Assembly (NCBI GenBank): GCA_024734555.1
Contig: JANPWX010000204.1
Location: 1,488,758 to 1,552,757, forward strand
DNA length: 64,000 bases
Direction: 5' to 3'
Source: Trochalopteron elliotii
Lineage: Eukaryota; Chordata; Aves; Passeriformes; Leiothrichidae
Positions 23,301 to 34,335 of this stretch are shown here, piece by piece. Under the pieces are notes generated by a model, which saw nothing but the letters and a program-made list of their open reading frames with translations, ran no database searches and was not told the DNA's origin. The translations under genes and the position numbers were made by a program. Position 1 is the first letter of the stretch. Each line of letters begins with the position of its first letter.

Positions 23301-26300
23301 AGGTGACAAGAGAGGAGCTAGCAGCAAAGGAAAGGAGAACATCTTCCAAGGAGCACAGACACACTGTCAGCCCAGCACTCTGCAGGGTTTAAACTAATTT
23401 TGATATCTGAGGGCACAACCATTTTCAGCTGACTGTTCATCAAGATGCATATTGTTGAAAGACCAAAACCTTGGCATGGTGCACGTGTACAGAGGGTGTG
23501 CATTCATGTGTAGTACCATATGTACAGAGGCACACAGCATGGATGTACTGCTGTGTGGTTCATGTGTGTCTGTCAGAACTGGGAGGTTTGATGAGGATTT
23601 AATGTTCAGAGTAGCACAAACAAAATAACTTGTAGTGAAATTAAATATTATTAGTAATTAGTTCAGATTCTAATATCTCTGTTTGCAGGTAGTAACTTAG
23701 TAAAACTTTCAACACTGCCTGTGATCAAATCTTGAAAATGCTACAAGGTTAAAAATAGCTTTTTCCAGCATTTTCAGCCCTTGATTTCTAGTCACTACAT
23801 CCTCTACTATTAGCTATTTTGGATTTACAAATCATTTTGACTCATTTTGGCCTTATTTTTCCTCTGAAGCCTATTCACCCAGATCTCTTCTCTAGGTTGT
23901 GCCCTTGTTTGCCGACCAGTGGCAGCAGCAGCTGGGTGCTGACCGTGCTCTGCCTCACTTGGGGTATCCCCAAGATGCCATTTCCCTTTGTGTTGCAGCT
24001 AGTGGATTCCCGGTCTCAGCAGCCCTACTATTGGAGGCTGGAAATGTGTTAAAGTTAAAGAGTCAAAACCCTTGCAAGGAAAGGAAATGAGAAGCCCTCT
24101 TGGCAGCAACAAACGGAAAATAAACAACCAAACTCTTCACAAGACAGATTCCTCAATTATAGTAACTCAGGCTCACAAAGGCCAGAGTTAGGACCCGTTG
24201 GCATATGCAATATGTAAACACAGGGATGCAGTAATTAGCTTCGTGTTCATTTTGAGGTTTCAGAAGTCCTGTGACCTGCCATGGAGTAGGGTCATTAACC
24301 ATAACCACACTAGTGACCTTCACACAGGACACCCCATCTCTTAGTTACACAAGTGAACTGTGTACTGGGATGTCTCCCTGGCTCACATGCTCCAGCCCTC
24401 TTGTTTTAAATGACACTGAGCTATATATGAGTGAGAGGATGCGACTTGTGGAATGGGCTGTGATAGGAATATCTTATTTTCCCACATAGCCATGCTTAGG
24501 ACTTAAATGTGATTAAGTAAAAGTAGTCAATACCAGGAATATCTAGAATTGTCATCCAAAGTTTAATTTTTTTTTTTATCAGAAAAATATTTGTTTAAAA
24601 ATAGTACTCTGAGGAATTACTGAAGTGATGTGAGCCTCCATTGCCTTGGGAAGAGATTTTTATCTTTGGAGTATGGAGTGTATAGGGACAGACTATTCAT
24701 TTGAATAAGAAGAGGTACAGCCATTATTACACATTTATCAACATGACAAAATGCTGCTTTAACCTGATTTTGCCAAGACTAGGTAAAATTAGTACTGGAC
24801 ATGAGTCACATTGGACCTGAGTATTTTTCAAATCCAATTTTTGTTTTACTGTGGAACCTATAAATACACTGTGGAATTTTACTGTGGAGCCCCTGAAATA
24901 CACCTGTCCTTCTTGGAGTCCCTCCTCACCCTACAGCCAATTGAAGACTTCTTGAGACATGATCTGATTAATATGTTTGGAAGTATTATGTGGACATATA
25001 ATAGGTGGAAGAACAAATAAACAGCAGAAATGAGCTGAGTCTCAGTTCTCTAGGCTACTTAATGGAACCTGCAGTTTTATATTCACACGTATGCTGTACA
25101 GTATAAAAGTTATTAATTTTATCTATTTACCCAAAATTTATACACTTCCTCATTAAAACTCCTTAGCAACAAATCGTGTTCCCTTAGTTCCCTTCTGTTC
25201 ACCAGTCTGCATCTAGAATTCAGCTCCTCATCTCAAAGGCATTTCTCTCTCTTATTCCTGCTTTAAACTTTAAAAAAATCATAGCATAGTGTCTCTATTC
25301 TCCTTGGAGCTTAAACCATTAACTGACAAGCTACCTCACCTCCACGGGGTTGTAGTCTTTTGAATTTTGACTAAAATTATATCTCTTCCTCTCATAACAG
25401 TATCCTGCTTTCAGACTGTATAAGGTGACAATTGCTACATTTCACAGTGAAAAAGAAACATGCTATTCTACATTCACCCATCAATGTCTTCCTGTCTAAT
25501 GCTTGAAATTTTGCCTGTCAGGAACAGGAGCTTTCTTTGGTCTGTATTTGCACAGAATTGGACACAGTTAAATTAATATTGCCTCTGTCCTCTGAACATC
25601 TAAACACCATCAGTGTGCAAAAATTCAATGTAAGAACGAAAACCAATTGAAATGTATGTATTTGCTTACAATAATGCAGCTGTGTAACCAATGTCATTGA
25701 TCTATTGACTTGCATAATACCTAGATTTCTAAGATGTCTTCCTTGTTCATAACTAATACTAATTTTGCTGAGTGCTTTTATTCTCTTCAAACTGTTCAAA
25801 ACAGATTCTTTGAAAGTATTTGAAGTTGTCTGATCTCTGGGGGGCTTAGTTGGGACTCAACAGAAAGTCATATGGTGAATATTCTCTTCTTGGCAGAATT
25901 AGTCATGAAAACATGCAATTCTTTCCCCACAAATACTTTTGCATGCAGAATGTCGGAATTTCAGAGTACTTGTCTTTCGTCCAGTAAAAGTCAATCTCAT
26001 ACATTTGCAGACAGCAGTCCAAAGGGACTTGTGTTAGGCCAGAGCACATTTATTGAGGCAAAGAAATAATACTGATGGATACTTTGCAGTGTTTGAGGAG
26101 CTCTGAAAGTTTTGCTTTTCCAGTACATCTATTTGCCATTTGCCATTAATGGATATGGCTACAGGAAACGTGTCTCAATTTTTAGATGTCAGTGAAGGGT
26201 ATGAGCCAAAAAGGGGTTAAGTGTGAGAAGGTAAACCTACACTGCACTGGATGAACAAAACAAAAAGTGTCAGGGAAAGAAAGGAGGAAGAAAAAACTGG

Positions 26301-29300
26301 AACTTAATATCATACAGTCATGCAGACTAAAAGTAACACACCATCATGGGATTAAAAGAGGAGAATGATGAAATAAATTACAGTGAGGTTTGAATGGGAC
26401 TGAAAAAGACCATGTGAAACACATGGGAATTACCATGTCAGATCACATTGGCATTAACTAATTTAGTGCTAAAATAAGTAAAAAGAACCTTTTAGGCTAA
26501 TTGAGCTATATGTAACCTCGTTATTCCCATTTGTTTGTGTCCATTCTGAAAATATTAGCATCTTCTCACAGTAAAACATCATTGCATAGCCAGTGAGGGG
26601 AAAAAACGGATTGCAAGACATCTCATCAGCTTCAATGACACACCAGCAGATGGAAACAAGCAAAGAAAAAAATCCCTCTTCATCTGCTTTATCTCGTTTT
26701 GCGTAGTTGTTCCAGAGACATGTCCTTGCTGCTGTGCGATAGCAGCGCCTTCCCTGAGTAACATCCTGTCGCTGACCTCAACGTCTCCAGCAAAGTCATT
26801 GAGGCATCTGTGACGAGCACACCCCGTCATCATGTGGCCTTTGCCCTACATCCCTCAGCCACAGACATCTATCCAACATGGAAACGGCTGAGAGTGACCG
26901 AGCTGACCCACTCTCCATGGTCATGGAGAAAAGATTAGCAGCACTGCTGGGTCTGCGGCAACATTTCAAAAGCCAATGCCACAGAAGTTCAACTCTAAAG
27001 CAATGCCTGAGTGGCCACAGGGAGTTGTACAATACAAAAGACCCTTTTCAATATTTCTCAACAGTAAATACAAACTTATTGACTTTCCCTTTCCTTTCAA
27101 GTGTTTCTGTTGTCACCTCCTTCTGCACTCACTGACAGGGCACAGCTAGCCTTAAGAACAGAGTGTGGCTTGCTTTCTTGGGCAATTATTCTATTGTTCG
27201 AAGGGGAATAGAAGTTTCTTTTTGTGTAATAAAGGACAGTAGCAGTAGGGAAGATATGTTGCCTTGAGATTAAGCTGGAAAACTTTGTTTCCCCATTTCA
27301 GCAGGAATAGAAGGAAAACTTATAGCTTACTTCTTACCTTCCTAGCTTGTCACCATAATTCATTCCTTCAAGCTCTTTTAACCTGATGTTTCATATGTGA
27401 TATTCCTCAGTTTTATTATGAATTATATTTCTTAAAAAAAAAAAAAAGTTCGTCTCCCTGAAGCGATGAATGTGAATGGGAGAGAATTCTGTGAATACTG
27501 AGAAGGTGAATGTCAGAACAAAAAAAGAAAAAAGGCTCTCAGACACAGGCATACAAATCCCAAGGACACAGACAGAGTGGGAACACAGGTTCCTCTTTTG
27601 AAGGACTTATCTACTGAGCATAAAACAGGCTAGAATATAGATTGAGGCTTGCTCAAAAGATGGAAAAAAGCCCATCTTTATCCATATTGCAGAAAAGAAG
27701 GAAAGAAAAAGATTCATGATCGTGGACAAATTCTTGTGGTGCACAGTATTTTTCAAGTATGGTTTGGCTCAAATCCCATAAAATAAGAATGGATAGCAAA
27801 ATACGTGAGTAGTTTCTTCTAAAGTTCTTATTACACAGGAACAGCAGGCATTTCTCAAAGAGAAATGTCTTGTCCAATCTGAAGTGTTTGCCAAATTGCT
27901 ATAAGCAAACACACAAAGTCACCGCCTCAAAAAAACCCAGTTTCATAGTCCAGAATTACACTTCAGTCCTATATTTTCATCTCTGTCAAGATTAGGCTTT
28001 GTTAGGGAAAAAAATGGACTCTTTCCCCAGTTACAGTGGGCTAATGAGAGGCCGTTTCAAGTTGTGCCACTGTGTAGGAACAGAAGCAAGGATGGACCTT
28101 TTGAACATAGAAATCTGTAGGATTTCTAAAGGGAATCTGTAAATAGGTTGTCTTGACTGTGACCTTGATGCAGGTACACCTCTCTACCTTTTCAGGACAC
28201 TGCCTGATACAAGGAGGAGGAGGTGACGTCTACTCCCTATGGATCAGTAGGTCTACCCAGTTCTTGGGTGAGGAGGAGTCACCCATAGCTCTCTGGTCCA
28301 TAAGTTCCTCCTTCTAACCATAGAATCACAGAATCAGAGAATATGCTGAGCTGGAAGGGACCCTCAAGGATCATCAAGTCCTACTCCTGGCCTTGAGCAG
28401 GACACCCCAAGAGTCAAACCATGTGCCTGAGGGCATTGTCCAAATGCTTCTTGAACTCTGTCAGGCTTGGTGCTGTGACAACTTCTCTGAGGAGCCTGAT
28501 CCAATGTCCAATCACCCTCTGGGTGAAGAACCTTTTCCTGATATCTAACCTAAACGTCCCCTGACGCAACTTCAGGCCATTCCCTTTGGTCCTGTCACTG
28601 GTCAGCACAGAGGAGAGATCAGGGTCTGTCCCTTCCCCTTATGAGGAAGCTGTAGACAGCAAGACCTCCCCTCAATCTCCACTTCTCCAGGCTGAACAGA
28701 CCAAGTGATTTCAGCTGCTCCTCATACAGCTTCCCCTCAAGGCCCTTCACCATCTTTGTGGCCCTCATTTGGACTCTCTCTAATAACATTATTGTCCTTC
28801 TCATGCAGTACATCCCCAGGGGATGAGCTAACCTTTAAAAAGGTTACAAGATCCAAGCCCCTTGAGCATTTCCATAAGTCATCTGTAGCAACGCTGGCCA
28901 TCATTTAACAGTGGGACACGGGATTATTAGTTAGTACCAGCAGCTACTGCTGCCTCACAAATGTTCACATGGAGAGGCAGCTGCTCTGCCTCTTCCACTC
29001 ACCCTCAGATGGGCTGGGAGGAAAGAGAAATAGGTGAGATGGGGAAATGGGAGGAACAGAGAAAATGGGAGGAATGGAGGAAAGGAAACATTCCATAGTT
29101 CCTCCTGTGTCAACCAGAGTAACTTCACTGAGGACAGATCAAGTAACTTCCCCTCTGCAAGAAGGGGACAATAATTAAACAACAATATCTACTGGGTGGA
29201 ATTTGTGTAAATCATTATTTTGTAGACTTCTTAAGCATCTCCCAGTCTTAAGACATGTAATGCCGTTCCCTCACTGCCATGCTGGGGAGTAAGTCCAACA

Positions 29301-32300
29301 AGCTGCTTTGCATGGAGGGACAGTTCTGCTGGCAGTCTTGCTTCTTTGGTGAAGCCAAGTGGCGTTTCCCTTGTCTGCCATGCAGCGCTGTGATCTTTCT
29401 CCCATGCTGGGACTCCATGACCCAGATGCAGATGGCAGGATCAGGCTGTGTTGTTCAGCCAGAGAAAGAGTTCAGGCTGGGAGAGAGGCCACAGCACTGC
29501 AGTTACAAGAGTTAAAAGTCTTACTTGTAGGGAAGCATGAAATAGGAATTGGTTTGGAGGAATCCCTCTTGAAGCGTGAAACTTGGCTGCCTGATACCCA
29601 ATAGACAACACCCACCACAACGTTTTATGATGGATCTTTTTGTTCTGAGCACTACAATGCAAATTTTCATCTTGACAACTCTTTCAGCAGAGAGAATTGG
29701 GACACAAAGTGCCTTCCCTTCCAGCCCACCCTGTCTTCTCTAGATCACACAAAGCACATTTTTTGAGCAGTGTTAGCATTTTATTTACTGCAGGCAGAGA
29801 CACAATTCTCTCCAGCCCAAAAAACACCACATCAATGGCAGCTTTGGAAGCCTGAAATTGATGTGCCTAAGAATTCAGGTGTGAATTATTAAACAAACAC
29901 AATATCAATCTCATATTATGATGATGATAACTTGGTACCTTTTCCTTCCTTCTGACATCTCTTTCTTTGTACAATACATTTTCTGCTCTCGGTTGTAGTT
30001 GGGCAAGGATTTCCACTTGCTGACGGATGCTGTACGATCTCTCTGACCCTTACTTCATTTCCTCTTTTGAAACCACAAGTTTTTCCTTTCTTCATGCAAG
30101 GGCTCCATGGACTCCACTCACTAGTTTCACAGTGCACTGCAATAAACATAGAACAAACTGAGCCTGACCAATATATTTTTATATACAGGATACATATGGT
30201 ACATTATTTTCATTCTGCATCAGCCAAAAGATGGCAAAAATGAATGGAATTAATTAGTAGTGAGTTGCAGCAATGAATTGACAGAAATTGGACTGTTAAG
30301 GATATACAGCACAAAATAATGTCAAATAATTATGTCAGCTACTATTTTCTACTTGCTGTTTTGCAATTTCATTCCTGAAACAAGGCAACAGCAGCACAAC
30401 TGGTCTCAATGAAATCAGTTACTGAAGTTTGTTCTGACTTTGCTTTGGTTTGATGGAGGTGTAAATCCTTTTAGCTTCAGTGGAATAAATTTTGGTCATG
30501 CCTGTGTGAAAGGTGAATGAAGTCATTGGGTCAGGCTGCTGCAGCTTGTCTCAAAAGTGGAAATTCGGAAATTGATAGTTATAAAGGACCAACTGATATC
30601 AAAAGATGTTACATTAGAAGTCAAGTGTCTTTGGCCATCTAAAGAGCCATCATCTGGAGCAGACACAAGCATATACAGATAAGCAGAGGAGAATTTGGGT
30701 CCGTGTGAGGTTTCAAGTTTTTCAGAACAGTGCAGGTTACCCTTTCTAAACCAGAGTGATGTGAATGTGCATCCTGTACTGTTTGGAAGTCAGAAGGTGG
30801 ACCACTTCACGCTTGTCCAAAGAGTGTAAACTAAAGATGGGAATAACCTTGGAATGTTAACAATATGCTTTTAATAGCTATCCTTCTCTTATGCCATCTC
30901 GCTATCTTTCTCTTAAAAAAAGATAGTAAATGCTTAAGATTATAAGTCACCACTGAAGAAGAAAAGATTTCTGGCCCCTCTATAAGGAGGAATAAGTAAG
31001 TCAATATTTTTCCAGATCCAGAATTTACTTCTGAATTTTCTGAAACCTAGAAATGTAACAGACTTTAGGCAATCTCTGAGCCTTCCTCCAGTGGATTGTC
31101 ATGTGGGTCATTTTTTTCATGTTGCACTGGAGCTCTTCTGTTAAAATAATTGGCTTTCAGGTGCACAAAAAGGTTCTGTTTTTACACCATAGCCTTAAAT
31201 GTTTTTTCCTATCTGAGACTGACTCATTGTTAAAGCAGCTGAGTCTACAGCAGTTGGAAAGAGCCATCAAGAAACAAAAATGATCTCTTGAATTTCTTTC
31301 AAAGAGGAAAACCTTTGCTTGGAAATAAAATCATAAGAGCCTACACTACCACCTGAACTAATATATATTTGAGAAGGAAAACACCAAACTACTGCACAAT
31401 ACTTTTATTCCTGCATTACTTCCCCTCCAAAACACTCTATACCAGAGAGAGCTATGTGCATGATACTGTGGGGAATATATCCATCACGGCCAGACTGTGC
31501 CTGAGGGCTCCCTGGTTGCTGGTGGCTGAAGAGGTCACTGCTTGCACTGCAGCTCACAGCCCTCAGCCACCACAGTTCACAGCCAATGTACGAAAATAAG
31601 CTGAACCCTGCCACAACTTCAGTGTGCCCATGGTGGGGGATGCTCACTGCAGCTGTTCACAGGCAAACACATCACTTGTTCTTCTTTCATTTGGAGGGGT
31701 GGCAAAGGGATGGAGCAGACAGTTAGGAGTGGTGACCTCAGAAATTGCCCTTGTGTGAATAATTGGAGCTTTTGAGTCAGAGGCTGAAGATACAAAAGCA
31801 GGTCTCTTCTCCACAGCCAGTGAGTCATAATGACGTCAGTCTCACTCCTTCAGTGTCAGTGACACCCTATTTGGTGTTTTATTTTAATCCTCATTTTCTG
31901 AAGTCAGGTGATTATGCACATATACCATTTTGGAGATTGGAGGTTTTTTGGGGGATGTTTCCTTATTATGTTAGTTTCTCGCCTTCACCTTTGAAAAGGT
32001 AAGCTTCAAAATGTTGTCGCATGCATGCTTTGAAGGCTCAGGTAGTATAAGGGAGCCAAAGTAAAGCCATTAGCATTTTAATCTTTTTTAAATTACATGT
32101 GGGATCTGACTCAGGGTTTTTGAAAACTTTGATGTTAGTGGTGCTGCAGAACACTGTAACCAAGCAAGAGGTGTATGTCTGGCTACCCCAGGGCAGACGA
32201 ACAGGCTGTTTTCCTCAGGCAGAATTGCCCTTAGCATCAAGTCTGTGTTTGTGGGACACAACCAAGTTTGTGCCTCTTGTGAAATGGCAGACTTGGAAAA

Positions 32301-33011
32301 TACCTTATTTTTTGTGCTGGGGAATACATCTTGTTATGAAGAACATTTTAATTTTAAGTTGCACTTCCCTGGTGTTGTAAATGATCATGCCTTCCTTAGA
32401 TCCCACATCCCCTTCTGAGAAAACATGGCAGGACATGGGGACCAGACTCACCGATGCTGGTGCACTCCATCGTGTGGTTGTTGGCTTCCAGCCCATCGGG
32501 GCACTTTTCAAGGCACTTTCCACTGTATAAGTAAAACCCACTTTTACACTTTGTGCAGAAGTTTCTGGTGAAGCAGGTGTCACAGTCAGCTTTACATTCT
32601 GAAATGCAAACAGTAAACAACAGCATTGTTGCTCTTTGCCATGAACTGCCATGGGCTCTCTCACATATACAAGAATCACACAATTCTAGCAATGGCAGAC
32701 AATCTTCAAAGGAAACAAATTATATTAGCACTTCTTGCTGGCCTGTGAGGCCACTTGGTGAGGCCAGCCACAAATGACCCTGGGAAGGGTGAGAATTTAG
32801 AAAGGATGGCCTGATGCTGAACAGCCTTACACTGCTAATCTTCTTGGAAACCTATGCAAATGGCAGGCAGAGCACAGCACGTGAGAATAACACTGTTTGC
32901 TTCTGCCCTACACTGGCACCACATAGGTACTAATTAACCCCATGGGGCACAAGTGTTGGGTTGGCTCCACACTACCTATCTCCAGCAGATAAAAAATATT
33001 CATACAGGAGG

Positions 33012-33047
<36 letters not shown>

Positions 33048-34335
33048 CCAGAATTTAGAATCTGCTTAGGAGTGATTTTGATCAACATATCTTTCTTTTT
33101 CTTTAAATTATTCCCTGATGTTCAATCAGATGTTCTGTAGCATTTAAAGTATTCTCTATATGACTACCAAAATTGGCATTGCTGATATATTTCCTAGTTC
33201 TCATAAATTTTTAAGAGAAATGAATTAAACCTTATGTATGGCACGGCTCATGTTTGATATGCAAGGCCACACACTGCTAAAAAGTGAGCAAATACTTTGC
33301 AGTGTCAAGTTACTCTGTAAGACTTTACTCTGGGGTCCATCCATTAAATAACTTTTATTACCAGGTAAAAACTGGGAGAGTTTCTTGGCCATCACTCTTA
33401 TGTTTTTATATCACCTGTGGGATTAAAAGCAGTGAATTCAACAACAAGAAGAGAAGTGGGGAGGAGATTGCAATCTTTTCCAGTTCATTTGTGGTTCAAA
33501 AATGCACAGTGGGGTCAAAATGTTGCGTGAGCAGTAAAGAATAGAGTTGGCTTCTCTGCCCCTCAGCCCAGAGACAACACAAATCGGTAAATTCCCCCAA
33601 ATCAGGTTGAAACCTGGCCAGGTGAAGCCTGGCCAGCTTCTACAGGCATTCAGAGGACTACGAGTGTGAGACAAGCTATAAAGAGACCAGGGCAAACCAC
33701 ATCTCCAAAGAATGCCACCTGCCATCTTCTCTCCTTGTTGTGGGGTCAGGTGGGTAAGGGCAGTGGGATAAACAGCTCCAGCCACTAAGATTCAGCATTC
33801 CTCAGTCCCCTCTCTCTCTTCAGAGCTGCCGGTGTTCTCTTGCTTCTGGAGGGCAGTTCCTGGTGCCCATTCATGCTTCCTCTTCACAGGGGAATGTAGA
33901 GGAGGAGAAGGCCATGACTGGGTTCTAGGCAGGTCATTCAAGCAGAGCCAGAATCCCTGAGCTTTAGGCCACTTTGTGGTCTTTAACTTCTTGCTTGGGT
34001 TAATGTTTACTGCAATACTACAAAGAACTGAACAAATAAGGACATTGCCTGTTCATCTCCTCTGTTGACTTAACTCCTAAGGAGACACAGCATTCAAGAG
34101 AGAACAAACAAATCCATGCACTTCCCCTTTCCCCAGCACTTACTTGCACACTTATTAATGTCAGGATACCGTGTCCCGTAGTATCCACTTGGACATGAGG
34201 AAAGACACACTCCAATCTGTTTCATGCCAATCCTCTCCAGAACAAAAAAGAGCCTGGGCTTACATGACAAGCATCCGTTGTAGTCAGAGCATGTAGCACA
34301 CCCTCCTTGGCAACCCTGGCTCACGTTAGGATGCA
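8112..34335 (-). CDS. RSPO3: RSPO3, R-spondin 3 (partial: exons 2-5 of 5)
   Basis: Joined minus-strand exons are 34335-34144, 32598-32452, 30136-29939 and 8305-8112, giving 731 coding bases. With the one base supplied by exon 1 this is 243 residues plus a TAG stop. Domain order matches R-spondins: furin-like repeat 1, furin-like repeat 2, TSP1 repeat, Lys/Arg-rich tail. The peptides [28 protein letters not shown] and [11 protein letters not shown] identify RSPO3 rather than RSPO1, 2 or 4. The family secretes a Wnt agonist that binds LGR4/5/6 and the E3 ligases ZNRF3/RNF43, which stabilises Frizzled at the cell surface. All splice junctions are GT-AG and phase 1, with no frameshift or internal stop. 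Exon 1, which should carry the signal peptide and about 32 residues, is not in the window, so the gene is cut by the right edge. The alternative, another R-spondin paralogue, is unlikely given near-identity to RSPO3 as recalled from mammals. Confidence 0.96.
8745..8958 (+). mobile_element. CR1 LINE 3' fragment
   Basis: Plus-strand sequence matches the CR1 3' end: TGCAGCACTGGAACAGGCTG, a GGCTGGATGGGGCTCTGAGC-type segment, and GATCCCTTCCAACC before the tail. It ends in ATTCTATGGTTCTAT words. It is 5'-truncated and lies about 440 bases upstream of RSPO3 exon 5, antisense to the gene. Confidence 0.85.
10940..11276 (+). mobile_element. CR1 LINE 3' fragment
   Basis: Diagnostic CR1 order is visible: a diverged TTCAGTACTTAAAGAG segment, GTGATGGGACAAGGTGGAG, TTAGATTAGATGTTAAGAGG, TTTGGATGGGGCTTGGGGCA, GGCCCCTTCCAACCCAAACC, then TTTCTATGA. 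It is 5'-truncated and more diverged than the copy near 14 kb. Confidence 0.85.
11455..11715. promoter_or_regulatory. Isolated CpG island inside RSPO3 intron 4
   Basis: A block of about 250 bases is strongly GC-rich, with 21 CpG in 11,521-11,640 by hand count. It has GC-box-like words (GGGGCGGGGG, GGGGCGCGGGG) and lies in otherwise AT-rich, CpG-poor intron. It follows a CR1 fragment by about 180 bases and is itself followed by very AT-rich sequence. No exon is recognisable on either side. It may be an orphan promoter for a non-coding or alternative transcript, or a GC-rich repeat. The strand of any activity is unknown. Confidence 0.5.
13241..13292 (+). repeat. 22-bp tandem duplication
   Basis: Two 22-base units, each beginning CATGACG and containing GGCCTGGACAACAG, differ at one base (T/C at position 8). 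A partial third unit (CATGACGC) follows. Confidence 0.95.
14024..14795 (+). mobile_element. CR1 LINE 3' fragment with end of reverse-transcriptase frame
   Basis: This is the longest CR1 copy in the window. Its first ~310 bases still read as the C-terminal end of the CR1 second open frame (residues such as [15 protein letters not shown] and [10 protein letters not shown]). After that come CR1 non-coding landmarks and a tail of GTGATTCTATGATGATG. The frame is broken by stops and shifts, so it is a dead, 5'-truncated copy. Non-LTR retrotransposons of this clade end in short tandem words rather than poly-A. Confidence 0.92.
18656..18870 (-). mobile_element. Probable degraded CR1 fragment
   Basis: The minus-strand reading [15 protein letters not shown] parallels [15 protein letters not shown] in the clear CR1 copy near 14.5 kb, and flanking bases are similar. 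The 3' tail is missing or unrecognisable. It is older than the other copies and could be coincidental. Confidence 0.45.
19981..20008 (+). promoter_or_regulatory. Potential G-quadruplex tract
   Basis: At least four G runs of three or more with short loops (GGGG-AGT-GGGGG-A-GGG-A-GGGG, then AGGAGGG) meet the usual G4 pattern. The G-rich strand is the template strand of RSPO3. Confidence 0.5.
20686..20701 (+). repeat. Poly-T tract, 16 bases
   Basis: A pure T run in RSPO3 intron 4. Confidence 0.95.
21700..21745 (+). repeat. Degenerate ancient palindromic repeat remnant
   Basis: TGAAGTCAATGGGATTTCAG is followed by TTGGATCAGGCCCTTTAAA, the same word order as the remnants near 52.5 and 60.7 kb. 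Confidence 0.35.
28319..28817 (-). mobile_element. CR1 LINE 3' fragment
   Basis: The reverse complement shows CR1 residues in order: [42 protein letters not shown] and [20 protein letters not shown]. The plus strand starts with CATAGAATCACAGAATCAGA, the inverted CR1 tail. About 500 bases remain, 5'-truncated and with frame breaks. It lies in RSPO3 intron 4 in sense orientation to the gene, about 1.1 kb downstream of exon 4. Confidence 0.92.
29939..30136 (-). CDS. RSPO3: RSPO3 exon 4: thrombospondin type-1 repeat
   Basis: The acceptor is TGTTTATTGCAG. The exon starts with TG, completing a Val codon (V-H-C-E), and ends with one G before the donor GTACCAAG, which is weaker than the other donors in the gene. 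It encodes the TSP1 repeat: [18 protein letters not shown] with the paired Trp motif W-S-P-W-S-P-C, then KTCGFKRG and [15 protein letters not shown]. Six cysteines are visible, as expected for a TSP1 repeat of this family. The end is rich in Lys and Arg ([12 protein letters not shown]). In R-spondins this module binds heparan sulfate proteoglycans. Length is 198 bases, phase 1 at both ends. An ATG at the start of the open frame (30,147-30,149) is intronic and is not the real start. Confidence 0.96.
30137..32451 (-). other. RSPO3: RSPO3 intron 3 (2.3 kb)
   Basis: Phase-1 intron with donor GTGAGT and acceptor TGTTTATTGCAG. No mobile element or open frame was recognised; the content is AT-rich unique sequence. 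Confidence 0.9.
32452..32598 (-). CDS. RSPO3: RSPO3 exon 3: furin-like repeat 2
   Basis: The acceptor is TTTGCATTTCAG and the donor is G|GTGAGT. The exon begins with AA, which completes a Lys codon split with exon 2 (join reads N-K-C-A-K-C-K-A-D-C). It encodes the second furin-like repeat: [13 protein letters not shown], then [18 protein letters not shown] and [12 protein letters not shown]. In this family the two phenylalanines of the C-F-x-x-N-F-C motif insert into a hydrophobic pocket of LGR4/5/6, and both are present. Length is 147 bases, phase 1 at both ends. Differences from recalled human RSPO3 are conservative, for example TR for NK between the two Phe residues. The exon lies 1.5 kb downstream of exon 2 in transcript direction. 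Confidence 0.96.
32599..34143 (-). other. RSPO3: RSPO3 intron 2 (1.5 kb)
   Basis: Phase-1 intron with donor GTAAGTG and acceptor TTTGCATTTCAG. It contains a pure 35-base A run (plus strand) at 33,012-33,046 and, at about 33,608-33,636, a short repeat of the palindromic word CCTGGCCAGG. No coding frame was recognised. Confidence 0.9.
33012..33046 (+). repeat. Poly-A tract, 35 bases
   Basis: A pure A run on the plus strand in RSPO3 intron 2, between exons 2 and 3. I see no retrocopy body upstream of it. In the sense of the gene it is a poly-U tract in the pre-mRNA. Confidence 0.97.
34144..34335 (-). CDS. RSPO3: RSPO3 exon 2: furin-like repeat 1
   Basis: The exon starts after a pyrimidine-rich acceptor (CTTCTCTTCTCAG). 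The first two bases, TG, complete a codon begun in exon 1, probably ATG as in mammals, giving M-H-P-N-V-S. It ends with one base, A, before the donor GTAAGTG. It encodes the first cysteine-rich furin-like repeat, from [10 protein letters not shown] to PDINKCA. In R-spondins this repeat contacts the ZNRF3/RNF43 ectodomain. The basic/hydrophobic hairpin [20 protein letters not shown] that carries the contact is intact. The N-glycosylation sequon N-V-S near the start is kept. Length is 192 bases, divisible by three, with phase 1 at both ends. The frame stays open past the donor into the intron, which marks the splice site rather than a coding extension. Confidence 0.96.

Larger units (their letters stand above)
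8306..29938 (-). other. RSPO3: RSPO3 intron 4 (21.6 kb)
   Basis: This lies between the donor GTACCA at the end of exon 4 and the acceptor TTTTTTTTCAG before exon 5. It is the larger of the two completely enclosed long non-coding blocks. It contains CR1 fragments at about 8.75, 10.9, 14.0, 18.7 and 28.3 kb, a dense CpG island at about 11.5 kb, an AT-rich palindrome near 11.95 kb, a 22-bp tandem duplication near 13.25 kb, a G-rich tract near 20.0 kb and a CpG-containing patch near 26.8 kb. Between these I see unannotated unique sequence and no coding frame that I recognise. Confidence 0.85.
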
